Source: Cryobacterium breve
GTDB lineage: Bacteria > Actinomycetota > Actinomycetes > Actinomycetales > Microbacteriaceae
Direction: 5' to 3'
DNA length: 64,000 nt
Assembly: GCF_027594785.1 (NCBI RefSeq)
Contig: NZ_CP075584.1
Location: forward strand, 2,170,001-2,234,000
The notes beneath the pieces were generated by a model. That model saw nothing but the letters and a program-made list of their open reading frames with translations, made no database searches and was not told where the DNA came from. Made by a program: the position numbers and the translations under genes. Every line of letters starts with the position of its first letter. The first letter of the stretch is position 1. Shown piece by piece: positions 54,301-63,082 of this stretch.

Positions 54301-54947
54301 GATGCCGCGGCGAGCTCGTAGAGCGGCGTCAGCCTCTCGACGACCCGCGTCACGGCCTCGTCGAACGACCACATCGAGAGCTGGCTCGCGATCGACGACA
54401 CCTTGATCGAGACGTAGTCGACGTCGGGGCGGGCGAGCAGTTCCCTGGTGCCCTCGAGCCGGCGCATGGCCTCCTTCTCGCCGAGCACGGCCTCGCCGAG
54501 CAGGTTGATGTTGAGCCGGTTGCCGGATGCGCGCAGGCTCGCGATCGCGGGACCGAGCTTGTCCGGCGTCGCGTCGACGACGAGGTGCCCGACCATCTGC
54601 CGCAGCACTTTGCGTGCGGCCGGGATGACGACCCACGGCAGCACGGGGCCGAGCACGCCGCCGAGGCCGATGGCGCCGCGCAGGTACCCGGGCAGGAAGC
54701 CTGGGGCCTTCTTCGCGACGGCCTGCAGGTTGTACCCGGCGACCATGAGGTCCTGGGGGCGCATGACGCCGTCGACGAAGCCGACCGTGAAGTCGAGTCC
54801 GTTCGGGTCCTTGAGCACGCCGGCGAGGCGTTCGGCCGAGACATCCGCAGGAATGGCGGTGCTCTCCGCGAGCCACTTCCTGACGAGCGTGACAACCTCC
54901 GCGCTCTGGGCCTGGTGCACGACGGACGGTGAGTTGCTCATGGTCAT
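51315..54947 (-). pseudogene. putA: bifunctional proline dehydrogenase / delta-1-pyrroline-5-carboxylate dehydrogenase PutA, two frame breaks
   Basis: About 1,210 residues when restored, from ATG 54947 (or 54941). The first part is the FAD proline dehydrogenase barrel: GVMRPQDLMVAGYNLQAVAK, DVDYVSIKVSSIASQLSMWS, FINLDMEEYRDLDLTIAVF, then LGLEAGIVLQAYLPDALGAL and VRVVKGANLAMEHVDAIVHD. The P5C dehydrogenase follows, with LLAETSGKNAIIVTPSADLD (Glu) and GHAGQKCSAASLVILVGSVA (Cys). Break 1: an extra A at 54230 (TTC|GAA). Break 2: a missing G in GGGG near 54105. It turns proline into glutamate at the membrane. Divergent from the LysR gene. Confidence 0.92.
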
Positions 54948-55104
54948 GAGGGTAGTCTTTCGCTCGCGCAACGGCCGGGAGCCGTTCCGGGGGGACGGAA
55001 TCTGAGTCCAGTGTCCCGGGAACTTCCGATAAGCAAAAGCGACCGTTAGTGCAGAGTATTGGTTAGTATTTGTGTGCAATGGGGCCGAGTGGAAGGTACA
55101 CGCG

Positions 55105-56022
55105 ATGCTGGACGTGCGGAGGTTGCGCCTGCTGCGTGAACTGAAGATCCGCGGGACCCTCGCCGGGGTTGCCGAGGCGCTCTCGTACAGCCCCTCCGCG
55201 GTGTCCCAGCAACTCGCCCTGCTCGAGAAAGAGGCGGGGGTCGAGCTCCTGCACAAGGTCGGTCGCCGCGTTCAGCTCACCGCGCAGGCCGAGATCCTCG
55301 TCGAGCACACCGCCCACCTGCTCGAACGGCTCGAGATCGCCGAGGCCGAGATGATGGCCTCGCTCACGACCGTCTCCGGCACCGTGCGGGTGGCGGTCTT
55401 CCAGTCCGCGTCGCACGCCGTGATCCCGCGGGCACTGACCCTCCTCACCGCCGAATTCCCCCGGCTGCGTGTCGAAGTGACCGAGCGCGAGCCGGAGCGC
55501 GGCCTCTTCGAAGTGAGCGCCAGGGACTTCGACCTCGTCCTCGCCGAGCAGTACCCGGGGCACGGTCGGGCGCACCGGGCGGACCTCGACCGGGTGCACC
55601 TGGCCACGGATGCACTGCGGCTCGCGCTGCCGCCCGCGAGCGCCGGTGTCGGCGTGGGCGCAGATGGGGCCGCGAGCGCAGCAGGGACGCTCGCCGGCAT
55701 GGCCGGGCTGCCGTGGGTCATGGAACCGCACGGGACCGTCTCCCGGTCGTGGGCGAGCCAGCTCTGCCGCGAAGCCGGGTTCGAACCGGACGTCCGGTTC
55801 GAGACCGCGGACCTGATCGCGCACATCCGCCTGATCGAATCGGGGAACGCCGTCGGCATCCTGCCGGACCTGGTCTGGGCGGGTGCCGTCCCCACGGTGC
55901 GCCTCGTCGACCTGCCCGGCGACCCGCGCCGCACCCTCTTCTCGGCCGCGCGCCGCTCGAGCACGAGGCGCCCGGGCGTCGTCGCCGTGCGCGACGCGCT
56001 CGCCCGCGCGGTCGCGCCTTGA
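55105..56022 (+). CDS. LysR family transcriptional regulator
   Basis: 305 residues from ATG 55105, after GGAAGG. The LysR helix-turn-helix is MLDVRRLRLLRELKIRGTLA, then GVAEALSYSPSAVSQQLALL with an EKEAGVELLHKVGRRVQLTA wing. The LysR_substrate domain begins GTVRVAVFQSASHAVIPRAL and has VEVTEREPERGLFEVSARDF. It reads away from putA across a 157-bp region, so it probably activates putA in response to proline or a breakdown product. A longer frame upstream (55072) is less likely. Confidence 0.93.
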   Translation: MLDVRRLRLLRELKIRGTLAGVAEALSYSPSAVSQQLALLEKEAGVELLHKVGRRVQLTAQAEILVEHTAHLLERLEIAEAEMMASLTTVSGTVRVAVFQSASHAVIPRALTLLTAEFPRLRVEVTEREPERGLFEVSARDFDLVLAEQYPGHGRAHRADLDRVHLATDALRLALPPASAGVGVGADGAASAAGTLAGMAGLPWVMEPHGTVSRSWASQLCREAGFEPDVRFETADLIAHIRLIESGNAVGILPDLVWAGAVPTVRLVDLPGDPRRTLFSAARRSSTRRPGVVAVRDALARAVAP

Positions 56023-56092
56023 CGGGGGTCACGGGCTGGCCTTGAATAACAAGCAGAGCACGCCCGCGACCGCGTGCGGTTATGGAGTCCCC

Positions 56093-56485
56093 GTGGTCAC
56101 CCGCCTCTCCCGCCGCATTCTCGTGGCCGCCGCGGCGGCCAGCGTCGCCGTCGCGCTCTCCGGGTGCGGGGCATCCGCCGAAAGCGCCGCGACCGGAGTC
56201 TGGGGCGACCCTGACGCCCCACGGATGCCGAGCCTCGAACTCCACGAGGACCGTTCGCTCTCCGGCACCGACGGCTGCAACCGGCTCGTCGGCACCTGGA
56301 AGATGAGCGGTGACCGGATCGAATTCGGGCCCATCGCCTCGACCCTGATGGCCTGCGAGGGTGTCGACACCTGGCTGGGAGCCGCGACGACCGCGACCAT
56401 CGACGGCTCAACGATGACGCTCACGGACCAGGGCGGGAAAGAGATCGGCACCCTCGAGCGCCAGCCGGCGAGCAGCCCGAACTGA
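56093..56485 (+). CDS. META-domain lipoprotein
   Basis: 130 residues from GTG 56093, after GGAGTCCCC. The lipoprotein signal is RRILVAAAAASVAVALSGCG, lipobox L-S-G-C with Cys near residue 25. The META domain then has LHEDRSLSGTDGCNRLVGTW and IASTLMACEGVDTWLGAATT, with the two cysteines typical of HslJ/META proteins. The domain is beta-only; HslJ is heat-inducible and linked to novobiocin resistance, but no activity is known. It is exported and membrane-anchored. Follows the LysR gene by 70 bp. Confidence 0.85.
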   Translation: MVTRLSRRILVAAAAASVAVALSGCGASAESAATGVWGDPDAPRMPSLELHEDRSLSGTDGCNRLVGTWKMSGDRIEFGPIASTLMACEGVDTWLGAATTATIDGSTMTLTDQGGKEIGTLERQPASSPN

Positions 56486-56638
56486 CCCGCAGCGCCCGAG
56501 GGGAGCAACACCGGGCAGTACCACCGGGGAGCAACACCGGTGAACGGGCGACCCCGAGCCATTGAGCGCTTTCCCTTCTCAATCGCATCGCCGTCAGTTG
56601 TTTTACTTCTGCACGGGCCTCGCCTAGCGTGAGTCGAC

Positions 56639-57574
56639 ATGAAGACTTTCACCCTGCCCGGCACCGATATCGTCGCCCCGAACGTCATCCTCGGCCTGAT
56701 GCGCATCCAGGAGAAGAGCGACGACGAGGTCCGCGACCTCGTGCGCACCGCCCGCGACGCCGGAATCGACTTCCTCGACCACGCCGACATCTACGGCTCT
56801 GAACTGCACGGCTGCGAACGTCGCTTCGGCGAGGCCCTGCAGCTCACGCCCGCGCAGCGTGACGAGATCACGATCCAGACGAAGACGGGAATCGTCGGGG
56901 ACGGTCCGTACTTCGATTTCTCCTACGAGCACATCATCGAGTCCGTCGAGGGGTCGCTCGCCGCCCTGCGGACCGACCACATCGACATCCTGCTGCTGCA
57001 CCGCCCCGACGCCCTCGTCGAACCCGAGGAGGTCGCCCGCGCGTTCGACGAACTCGAAGCCGCGGGCAAGGTTCGGGCGTTCGGCGTCTCGAATCACACC
57101 CCGCGCCAGATCGACCTGCTGCGGAAGTACGTGCGCCAGCCGATCGTCGTCAACCAGCTGCAGCTCTCGCTCACCCACGCACCGATCATCGCCCAGGGGG
57201 TCGCCGCGAACATGAGCGCGCAGGAGCAGGCCGTCACCCGCGACGGGGGCGGGATCGTCGACTACTGCCGCCTGAACGACATCACCATCCAGGCCTGGTC
57301 GCCGTTCCAGGCCGGCTTCTTCACGGGGGTGTTCCTCGGCTCGCCGGAGTACCCCGAGCTCAACGCCGTCATCGACCGACTCTCCGCCCAGTACGGCGTC
57401 CCGGCGATCGCGATCGCGACCGCCTGGATCCTCCGTCACCCCGCCCGGATGCAGGTCGTTCTCGGCACCACCACCCCCGAGCGCGTCACCGGCGCGGCCC
57501 AGGGCTCCGACGTGACGCTCACCAGGGCCGAGTGGTACGAGCTCTTCCGCGCCGCAGGGCACATCGTCCCCTGA
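56639..57574 (+). CDS. aldo/keto reductase (YdhF-like)
   Basis: 311 residues, (beta/alpha)8 AKR. NVILGLMRIQEKSDDEVRDL, FLDHADIYGSELHGCERRFG (Asp and catalytic Tyr), EITIQTKTGIVGDGPYFDFS (Lys), DILLLHRPDALVEPEEVARA (His) make the tetrad. VRAFGVSNHTPRQIDLLRKY and RMQVVLGTTTPERVTGAAQG are the NADPH-binding turns. It matches oxidoreductases like E. coli YdhF. Substrate is unknown. It stands alone before a tandem-repeat gap (57586-57635). Confidence 0.94.
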   Translation: MKTFTLPGTDIVAPNVILGLMRIQEKSDDEVRDLVRTARDAGIDFLDHADIYGSELHGCERRFGEALQLTPAQRDEITIQTKTGIVGDGPYFDFSYEHIIESVEGSLAALRTDHIDILLLHRPDALVEPEEVARAFDELEAAGKVRAFGVSNHTPRQIDLLRKYVRQPIVVNQLQLSLTHAPIIAQGVAANMSAQEQAVTRDGGGIVDYCRLNDITIQAWSPFQAGFFTGVFLGSPEYPELNAVIDRLSAQYGVPAIAIATAWILRHPARMQVVLGTTTPERVTGAAQGSDVTLTRAEWYELFRAAGHIVP

Positions 57575-57585
57575 GTGCTGTCGGG

Positions 57586-57635
57586 GCCGTCCGGGCCGTC
57601 CAGGTCGTCCGGGCTGTCTGGGCCGTCCGGGTCGG
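57586..57635. repeat. tandem 9-bp GTCCGGGCC-like repeats
   Basis: About five imperfect copies of GTCCGGGCC (GTCCAGGTC, GTCCGGGCT, GTCTGGGCC and so on) in the 111-bp gap before the CrtI-like gene. The minus strand would read Gly-Pro-Asp repeats, but there is no ribosome site and no sensible start, so it is treated as a DNA repeat. Confidence 0.75.
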
Positions 57636-57685
57636 ATGTCCCGCGCCGGCCCACACGCGACGGCGCCCGTTGCTAGTCTCGAGGC

Positions 57686-59309
57686 GTGACGGAACCCACT
57701 CATGACGTTGTCATCGTCGGCGGCGGACACAACGGACTGACCGCAGCCGCGTACCTCGCCCTCGCCGGCCGCAGCGTGATCGTGCTCGAGCGCGCGGACC
57801 ACGTCGGCGGGGCCGCGATCTCCGCGGAGGCGTTCGAGGGCGTCGGCGCCCGGCTCTCGCGCTACTCCTACCTCGTCAGCCTGCTGCCGCAGCGGATCAT
57901 CGACGAACTCGGCCTCGAGATCGGCCTCGCGCGTCGCCGCTTCTCCTCGTACACGCCGAACCCCGCGGACCCGGCCGGCGGGCTCCTCGTCGACAACGGC
58001 GACGACTCCGCCACGCAGGCGAGCTTCGACCGGATCGGCGCACCCGCCGACGCCCCGGCCTGGGCCGACTTCTACGCCGACACCGGGCGGCTTGCCCGAG
58101 CGCTCTTCCCCACGGTCTGCGAACCCCTGCCGACCCGCTCCGAGGCGAGGCTGCTGCTCGGCGAAGACTCCCTGTGGGATCGCTTCGTCGAGCATCCGCT
58201 CGGCCGGACGATCACCGAGGCCTTCACGAACGACCTCGTGCGCGGCGTCGTCGCGACCGACGGCCTGATCGGCACGTTCACGTCTGCGGATGCGAGCGAC
58301 CTCGCTGCGAACCGATGCTTCCTCTACCACGTGATCGGCAACGGCACCGGGGACTGGGACGTGCCGATCGGCGGGATGGGAGCCGTGACGGGCGAACTCG
58401 AGAAGGCGGCGCGGCAGGCGGGCGCCCGGATCGTGACCGATGCCGAGGTGACGAGCGTCACTCCGGACGGGACCGTGCGCTACCGGCGCGGCGGCAGCAT
58501 CCGCGAGGTCGCCGGAACGGTCGTGCTCTCCGGTGTCGCCCCCTGGGTGCTCGAGCAGGCTCCTCGAAGCGGATGCCGGCGGCCGGGAGGATCGCGACGC
58601 CGCGCCAGAGGCCACTCCCGACCGGGTGCCCGCGCCGAAGCCGGAGGGCGCCCAGGTCAAGGTCAACCTCCTGCTGCGCCGCCTGCCGCGGCTCCGCGAC
58701 ACGTCGGTCACCGCAGAGGCCGCGTTCGGCGGCACCTTCCACGTCAACGAGACGTACATCCAGCTCGAGGGCGCGTACGACGAGGCCATCCGGGGGATCA
58801 TCCCGGACCGGCTGCCCTGTGAGATCTACTGTCATTCCCTGAGCGACCCGAGCATCCTGTCGCCGGAGCTCGCGGCATCCGGCGCCCACACCCTCACCGT
58901 CTTCGGCCTGCACGCACCGAACCGCTGGCTGAGCGATGAGAACAACGACGCAACGCGGGCCCGGCTCCAGGAGGCCGTGCTCGCCTCGCTCAACTCGGTG
59001 CTCGCCGAGCCGATCGAAGACCTGCTGCTGACGGATGCGGCCGGCCGGCCCTGCATCGAGACGAAGACGACCCTCGACCTCGAGCACGCCCTCAACCTGC
59101 CCGGCGGGAACATCTTCCACGGTCCCCTCGAGTGGCCGTTCCTCGAGGACGACGCTCCCCGGGGCACCGCGGCGGAACGCTGGGGGGTCGCGACCCGGTA
59201 TCCGCGCATCCTGGTCTGCGGCGCCGGCGCCCGCCGTGGCGGCGGCGTCAGCGGCATCGGAGGGCACAACGCCGCCATGGCGGTGCTCGAGGCAGAGCTC
59301 GACGACTGA
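57686..59309 (+). pseudogene. CrtI/PYROXD2-like FAD-dependent oxidoreductase, frameshifted
   Basis: About 540 residues when restored, from GTG 57686. The FAD loop is HDVVIVGGGHNGLTAAAYLA (GxGxxG-like) followed by VIVLERADHVGGAAISAEAF. IGNGTGDWDVPIGGMGAVTG and VTDAEVTSVTPDGTVRYRRG are characteristic of the CrtI/PYROXD2 group. After the break come VKVNLLLRRLPRLRDTSVTA, GNIFHGPLEWPFLEDDAPRG and the C-terminal FAD block GGVSGIGGHNAAMAVLEAEL. The extra G at 58558-58559 (GAGCAG|CTCCTCGA) separates WVLEQ from LLEADAGGRED. The substrate is not inferable; no carotenoid genes are nearby. Confidence 0.88.
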
Positions 59310-59450
59310 ACCCGCCGGCCGATTTCGTCGGTCGATTTCGGCGGCCGGGGCCAGCGGACCAGGCCGGCACAGGCGATGCTGTGGCACGGGGACGCCGAAC
59401 GGGTTTAGCCTGAAGGCACGGCTCCTGTTTCACTCACCGCGGAGGTTCCC

Positions 59451-59984
59451 ATGTCAGCCAAGCCCACCGGTCGCCTCGCCCATCGCGAGGACGGGCTGTA
59501 CCTCATGCTCGATCGTCTTTTCACGGCGCCCATCGACGACGTCTGGGCGAGCGTCAGCCGGCCCGGTGGCCTCGCCGGGTGGATCGGGACGTACACCGGG
59601 GCGCCGGAGACCGGTGCGGTGCGCTTCAAGCTCTCCGAAGCGGATGCCGAGTGGACGTATGTGACGATCCTCAAGTGCATCCCGCCGAAGCGGTTCACCG
59701 TCAACCTCGGCGAGGGAGAAGCGGCGAGGCACCTGATCCTGCACCTCGTCGAAGGCGCGGGAATGACCACGCTCACCCTCGGGCAGCGCCTGCACTCCGC
59801 GGCGGACGCCGCACGGGTCGGGCCGTTCTGGGACTACTACCTCGATCGCCTCGTCGCCGTGCGCACCGGGCAGCCGCTGCCCGCCCACGAGCACTACGCG
59901 GGCGGGCACGAGCTCTACTACTCCGAGCTCATCGTCCCGACCAAGCCCCCGGTCGCTCCCGTCCCCGCACCGCCGCGCGCATAG
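59451..59984 (+). CDS. SRPBCC (AHSA1-like) protein
   Basis: 177 residues after a good GGAGG site. The START-like fold has LYLMLDRLFTAPIDDVWASV, then SRPGGLAGWIGTYTGAPETG, YVTILKCIPPKRFTVNLGEG and MTTLTLGQRLHSAADAARVG. It matches the activator-of-Hsp90-ATPase C-terminal type common as small actinobacterial proteins binding hydrophobic ligands. It ends with a proline-rich tail. No operon partner; convergent with the thioesterase gene at 60061. Confidence 0.88.
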   Translation: MSAKPTGRLAHREDGLYLMLDRLFTAPIDDVWASVSRPGGLAGWIGTYTGAPETGAVRFKLSEADAEWTYVTILKCIPPKRFTVNLGEGEAARHLILHLVEGAGMTTLTLGQRLHSAADAARVGPFWDYYLDRLVAVRTGQPLPAHEHYAGGHELYYSELIVPTKPPVAPVPAPPRA

Positions 59985-60060
59985 TCCTGCCGACCGTCCC
60001 CGAGGGTGCGAGCCCTCCCGGACGTCGGCGCGCCAGAACTGCTGCGCCCGCTGCCGCCGG

Positions 60061-60624
60061 CTATTCCCAGAGACTCGGGGCGGTCGCGCGGGTCGCGGGC
60101 AGGGCGACGTCGGCGCTCCACTCGAGCAGCCACGTCGGGACGGTGAGACCGGCGGGCGCCGGTCCGACGGCGGCGAGCAGTTCCTCGATTCCGACGACGC
60201 CCCCGCTGCGCTTGAGGAAGCGACCCCGGATGAAGCCGAGCGCGAGGATCTCGGGGTTACCGTCGGCATCCGGTCGCACGAAGCGCTGCTCCACGTAGAC
60301 GGCCTTCTCGTCGAAACCGAGGATGCGCGATTCGACGGTGAACCGCTGGCCGACGGTGAGCGACTTACGGAAGCTGATGGTCTCGCTCACGACGACGGGG
60401 TACCAGCCCCGCGCGGTGAAGATCGGCCAGATGCCGGTGCGGTGCAGCAGGTCGAGCCTGGCGATGTCCATGATCGACAGGTACACCCCGTTGTTCATGT
60501 GCCGCAGGATGTCCTGGTCGGTCGGGAGGGTCACGAACCGGGTTCTCACGACGTCATAGGACCCGACGCGGGGGCCCCGCTTCGACAGCCAGCCGTGGAA
60601 GAGGGTGCGCATCAGCATATGCAT
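60061..60624 (-). CDS. acyl-CoA thioesterase (4HBT hot-dog fold)
   Basis: 187 residues with a single hot-dog domain: ILRHMNNGVYLSIMDIARLD (HMNNGVYL is the catalytic-loop pattern of YbgC/4HBT enzymes), GWYPVVVSETISFRKSLTVG and VEQRFVRPDADGNPEILALG. Relatives hydrolyse acyl-CoAs. A short hydrophobic N-terminus (MHMLMRTLFHGWLSKRG) is present and may be a membrane-proximal helix. It is divergent from the LysE gene. Confidence 0.88.
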   Translation of the reverse strand: MHMLMRTLFHGWLSKRGPRVGSYDVVRTRFVTLPTDQDILRHMNNGVYLSIMDIARLDLLHRTGIWPIFTARGWYPVVVSETISFRKSLTVGQRFTVESRILGFDEKAVYVEQRFVRPDADGNPEILALGFIRGRFLKRSGGVVGIEELLAAVGPAPAGLTVPTWLLEWSADVALPATRATAPSLWE

Positions 60625-60666
60625 CCTGCGATGTTAACGCCTCGGGCGATTGGGTAGCATTCCGGT

Positions 60667-61320
60667 ATGGTCCCGATCGATCACCTGCTCACGTTCGCGC
60701 TCGCCTCCGTCGCACTCATCGCACTGCCGGGGCCGACCGTTCTCTTCGTGATCGGACGCTCCCTCGCGCTCGGGCGTCTCGGCGGTTTCCTGAGCGTGCT
60801 CGGAAACGCCCTCGGGATGCTGCCCCTCATCGCCGCGGTCGCCCTCGGCCTCGGCGCGCTCGTGACCCAGTCGATCGTGGTCTTCACGATCGTCAAGGTC
60901 GTCGGCGCCGCCTACATCGTCTACCTCGGCATCCACGCGATCACGCACCGCGGCGCCGTCACCCGGGCACGCGGCGTCACGCTCGTCGGCCGGCCCTGGT
61001 GGCGGCTGCTCGCCGAGGGGTCGGTCGTCGGCGCGACGAACCCCAAGTCGATCGTGTTCTTCGTCGCCGTGCTGCCCCAGTTCGTCGACTACCGTGCCGG
61101 TGCGGTGCCGCTGCAGCTGCTCACCCTCGGCACCATCTTCGTCGTGCTCGCCCTCGCGGGCGACAGCGTCTGGGCACTCGCGGCGGGCACGGCGCGGAAC
61201 TGGTTCGCGAAGTCGCCGAAACGCCTTGAACGGCTTTCCGCCGGCGGCGGAGTCATGATGATCGGCCTCGGCGGCGTCCTGGTCGCGACCGGCGCCCAGA
61301 GCCTGAACCGCCGTTCCTAA
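60667..61320 (+). CDS. LysE/RhtB family amino-acid exporter
   Basis: 217 residues, six membrane helices. LIALPGPTVLFVIGRSLALG has the Pro-Gly-Pro signature of the family, followed by GFLSVLGNALGMLPLIAAVA. VLPQFVDYRAGAVPLQLLTL and RNWFAKSPKRLERLSAGGGV match the later helices. It exports an amino acid or related compound. The stop overlaps the convergent esterase stop. Confidence 0.92.
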   Translation: MVPIDHLLTFALASVALIALPGPTVLFVIGRSLALGRLGGFLSVLGNALGMLPLIAAVALGLGALVTQSIVVFTIVKVVGAAYIVYLGIHAITHRGAVTRARGVTLVGRPWWRLLAEGSVVGATNPKSIVFFVAVLPQFVDYRAGAVPLQLLTLGTIFVVLALAGDSVWALAAGTARNWFAKSPKRLERLSAGGGVMMIGLGGVLVATGAQSLNRRS

Positions 61321-62304
61321 ACGGTGACCGGGGCCGGAACGGGCACTGGAAGGGCCGCGACCCGACGGACGAACGCGCCGAGGCGCCGGTAGACCTCCTG
61401 GGACTCGGGATGCCGCGCGTCCTGCTGCCAGGTGTGGTGGGTGTTCGCCTGCCGCCGGTCGTAGATCAGGCTGTCCACCTGGATCGACCGGCGCTTGAGC
61501 GCAGCGATGAAGTTCAGGTTCGCCCGGTAGAAGTAGTCCCGCTCGCTCGTCGTGACGAAGACGGGCGGGAATCCGCTGTCGAGCCATTCGATCGGGTTCA
61601 TGAACCGAGCCGCGGCCCGCAGCACGACTCCGCGCCCCCGCTCGGGCAGCAGCATCCGCAGGAAGTTGAGGCTCAGCACGAAGCCGCGCTCGAACATCAC
61701 CGAGAGGTCGGCGATGCTGCAGTGCTGCACGAGACCGCGGAGGTTGCCCGGAGCCACGTGGGGTTCGATGCCGTAGTGGGCCGCGAGCTCCGGCTCGAAC
61801 GCGGATGCAGCGAGGAGTGCCGCGATGTGGCCTCCGGCCGAATCCCCGCCGAGCACGATCCGGGTCGGGTCACCGCCGAAGTCGGCCACGTTGCGGGCCA
61901 CCCAGTCGAGCACCGCGTCACCGTCCTCGAGCATGTGCCTGAGCTGGAACCGGGTGGCCATCCGGTAGTTGGCATTGACGACGACCATCCCGTCCGCGGC
62001 CTGGCTCGCGCAGTACTTGGTGAGTGGCGCCTTGTCGCCGGAGGTCCAGCCGCCGCCGTGGAAATACACGTAGACCGGAAGCGGACCGGCAGGGTCGTGC
62101 GGCACCATCACGTCGAGCCGGTGGTCGCGGCTCGCGTCCCCGATGTAGTCGACGTCGAGGTGGTAGTCCACCGTATCGATCGGCTGGAGGTTGAACTTGT
62201 GCAGGCTCGCCGGGAGAGAGCCGGATCATCAGGGCCCGCCAGACCCAGACGGGAACGCGGCGGAGACTGGTTTCGCGGGGTTTCAGGGTGGTGCCTGCGG
62301 TCAT
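61317..62304 (-). pseudogene. hormone-sensitive-lipase-type esterase, frameshifted near the N-terminus
   Basis: From ATG 62304 the frame reads MTAGTTLKPRETSLRRVPVW, then VWRALMIRLSPGE, breaks, and continues LHKFNLQPIDTVDYHLDVDY. The HSL features follow: VYVYFHGGGWTSGDKAPLTK (HGG oxyanion motif), GGDSAGGHIAALLAASAFEP (GDSAGG nucleophile), the acid candidate in VTTSERDYFY, and the His in NTHHTWQQDARHPESQEVYR. Removing one G in GCAGGCTCGC at 62204-62205 restores LSPGELHKF. The enzyme would be about 328 residues. It converges with the LysE gene. Confidence 0.87.
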
Positions 62305-62400
62305 GCGAGGGTGCTGCGGATCTGGTTCACAGCACGAACCTAGGTCCCCCGTGTGTGAGCAACCTGAGAGGACCTCAGGTTTCGGCCCCGGGCAGGCGTT

Positions 62401-62947
62401 CTAGGGGTGCAGTGCCGCCCCGCCGAATGCGCCGGTCGCCTCGATGACCGCACGGCCGAGGGTGTGGAACCGCAGGGTGAAGCCGAGCACGGCGGGAGTC
62501 GAGCCCGGGTCGAGGTCGAGGGCGGGGACATCCACTGCGTGCACGATGAACTGGTAGCGGTGGGTGCCGGTTCCGGGCGGCGGGCCGGCGCCGATGAAGG
62601 AGGTGAGCCGCAGGCTCGTTGGGCAGGGTGAGCGCTCCGGCGGGCAGCAGCGCTCCGCCGGGTGCGCCGGCTCCGGCCGGCAGGGACGTGACGGAGGCCG
62701 GGATGTTGAAGACCGCCCAGTGCCAGAAGCCGGAGCCGGTCGGTGCATCCGGGTCGTACATCGTGACCGCGAAGCTCTTCGTCTCGGCCGGGAACCCGCT
62801 CCAGGACAGCTGCGGCGACCGGTCGAGGCCCCCGGCTCCCGCGCCGAACTGGGCGGCCGAAAGCGGTGCCCCGTCGGTCACATCCGTGCTCGAGAGGGTG
62901 AAGAGCGGAACCTCGCCGTAGACGGCGAGCGGATCGACGGTGGTCAT
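62401..62947 (-). pseudogene. YbhB/YbcL (Raf kinase inhibitor, PEBP) family protein, frameshifted
   Basis: About 181 residues when restored, from ATG 62947. The PEBP fold is marked by [40 protein letters not shown] (the DPD/W-H ligand site) and, after the break, [20 protein letters not shown] and [20 protein letters not shown]. Removing the extra G at 62613-62614 (CAG|CTC) joins LTLPNE to [13 protein letters not shown]. The family binds phospholipid-like ligands or inhibits proteases; its role in bacteria is unclear. Confidence 0.9.
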
Positions 62948-63082
62948 GGGTCCTCCTGGCGGCGGGGGTTCTTGTGCGGGCTGTCCCCAGTTTAGGCGCC
63001 AGGCGTCCTCGCTTCGAAGATCCTCAGGCGCCGCCAAGGTCGCACAGCGGTCGGGTCCAGCCCGGCTCGCTACGGTCCAGCA

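Noticed and set aside
57440..57655. Collagen-like Gly-Pro-Asp peptide on the minus strand
   Set aside because: It is a reading of a 9-bp DNA repeat plus the antisense of an aldo-keto reductase, with no start signals.
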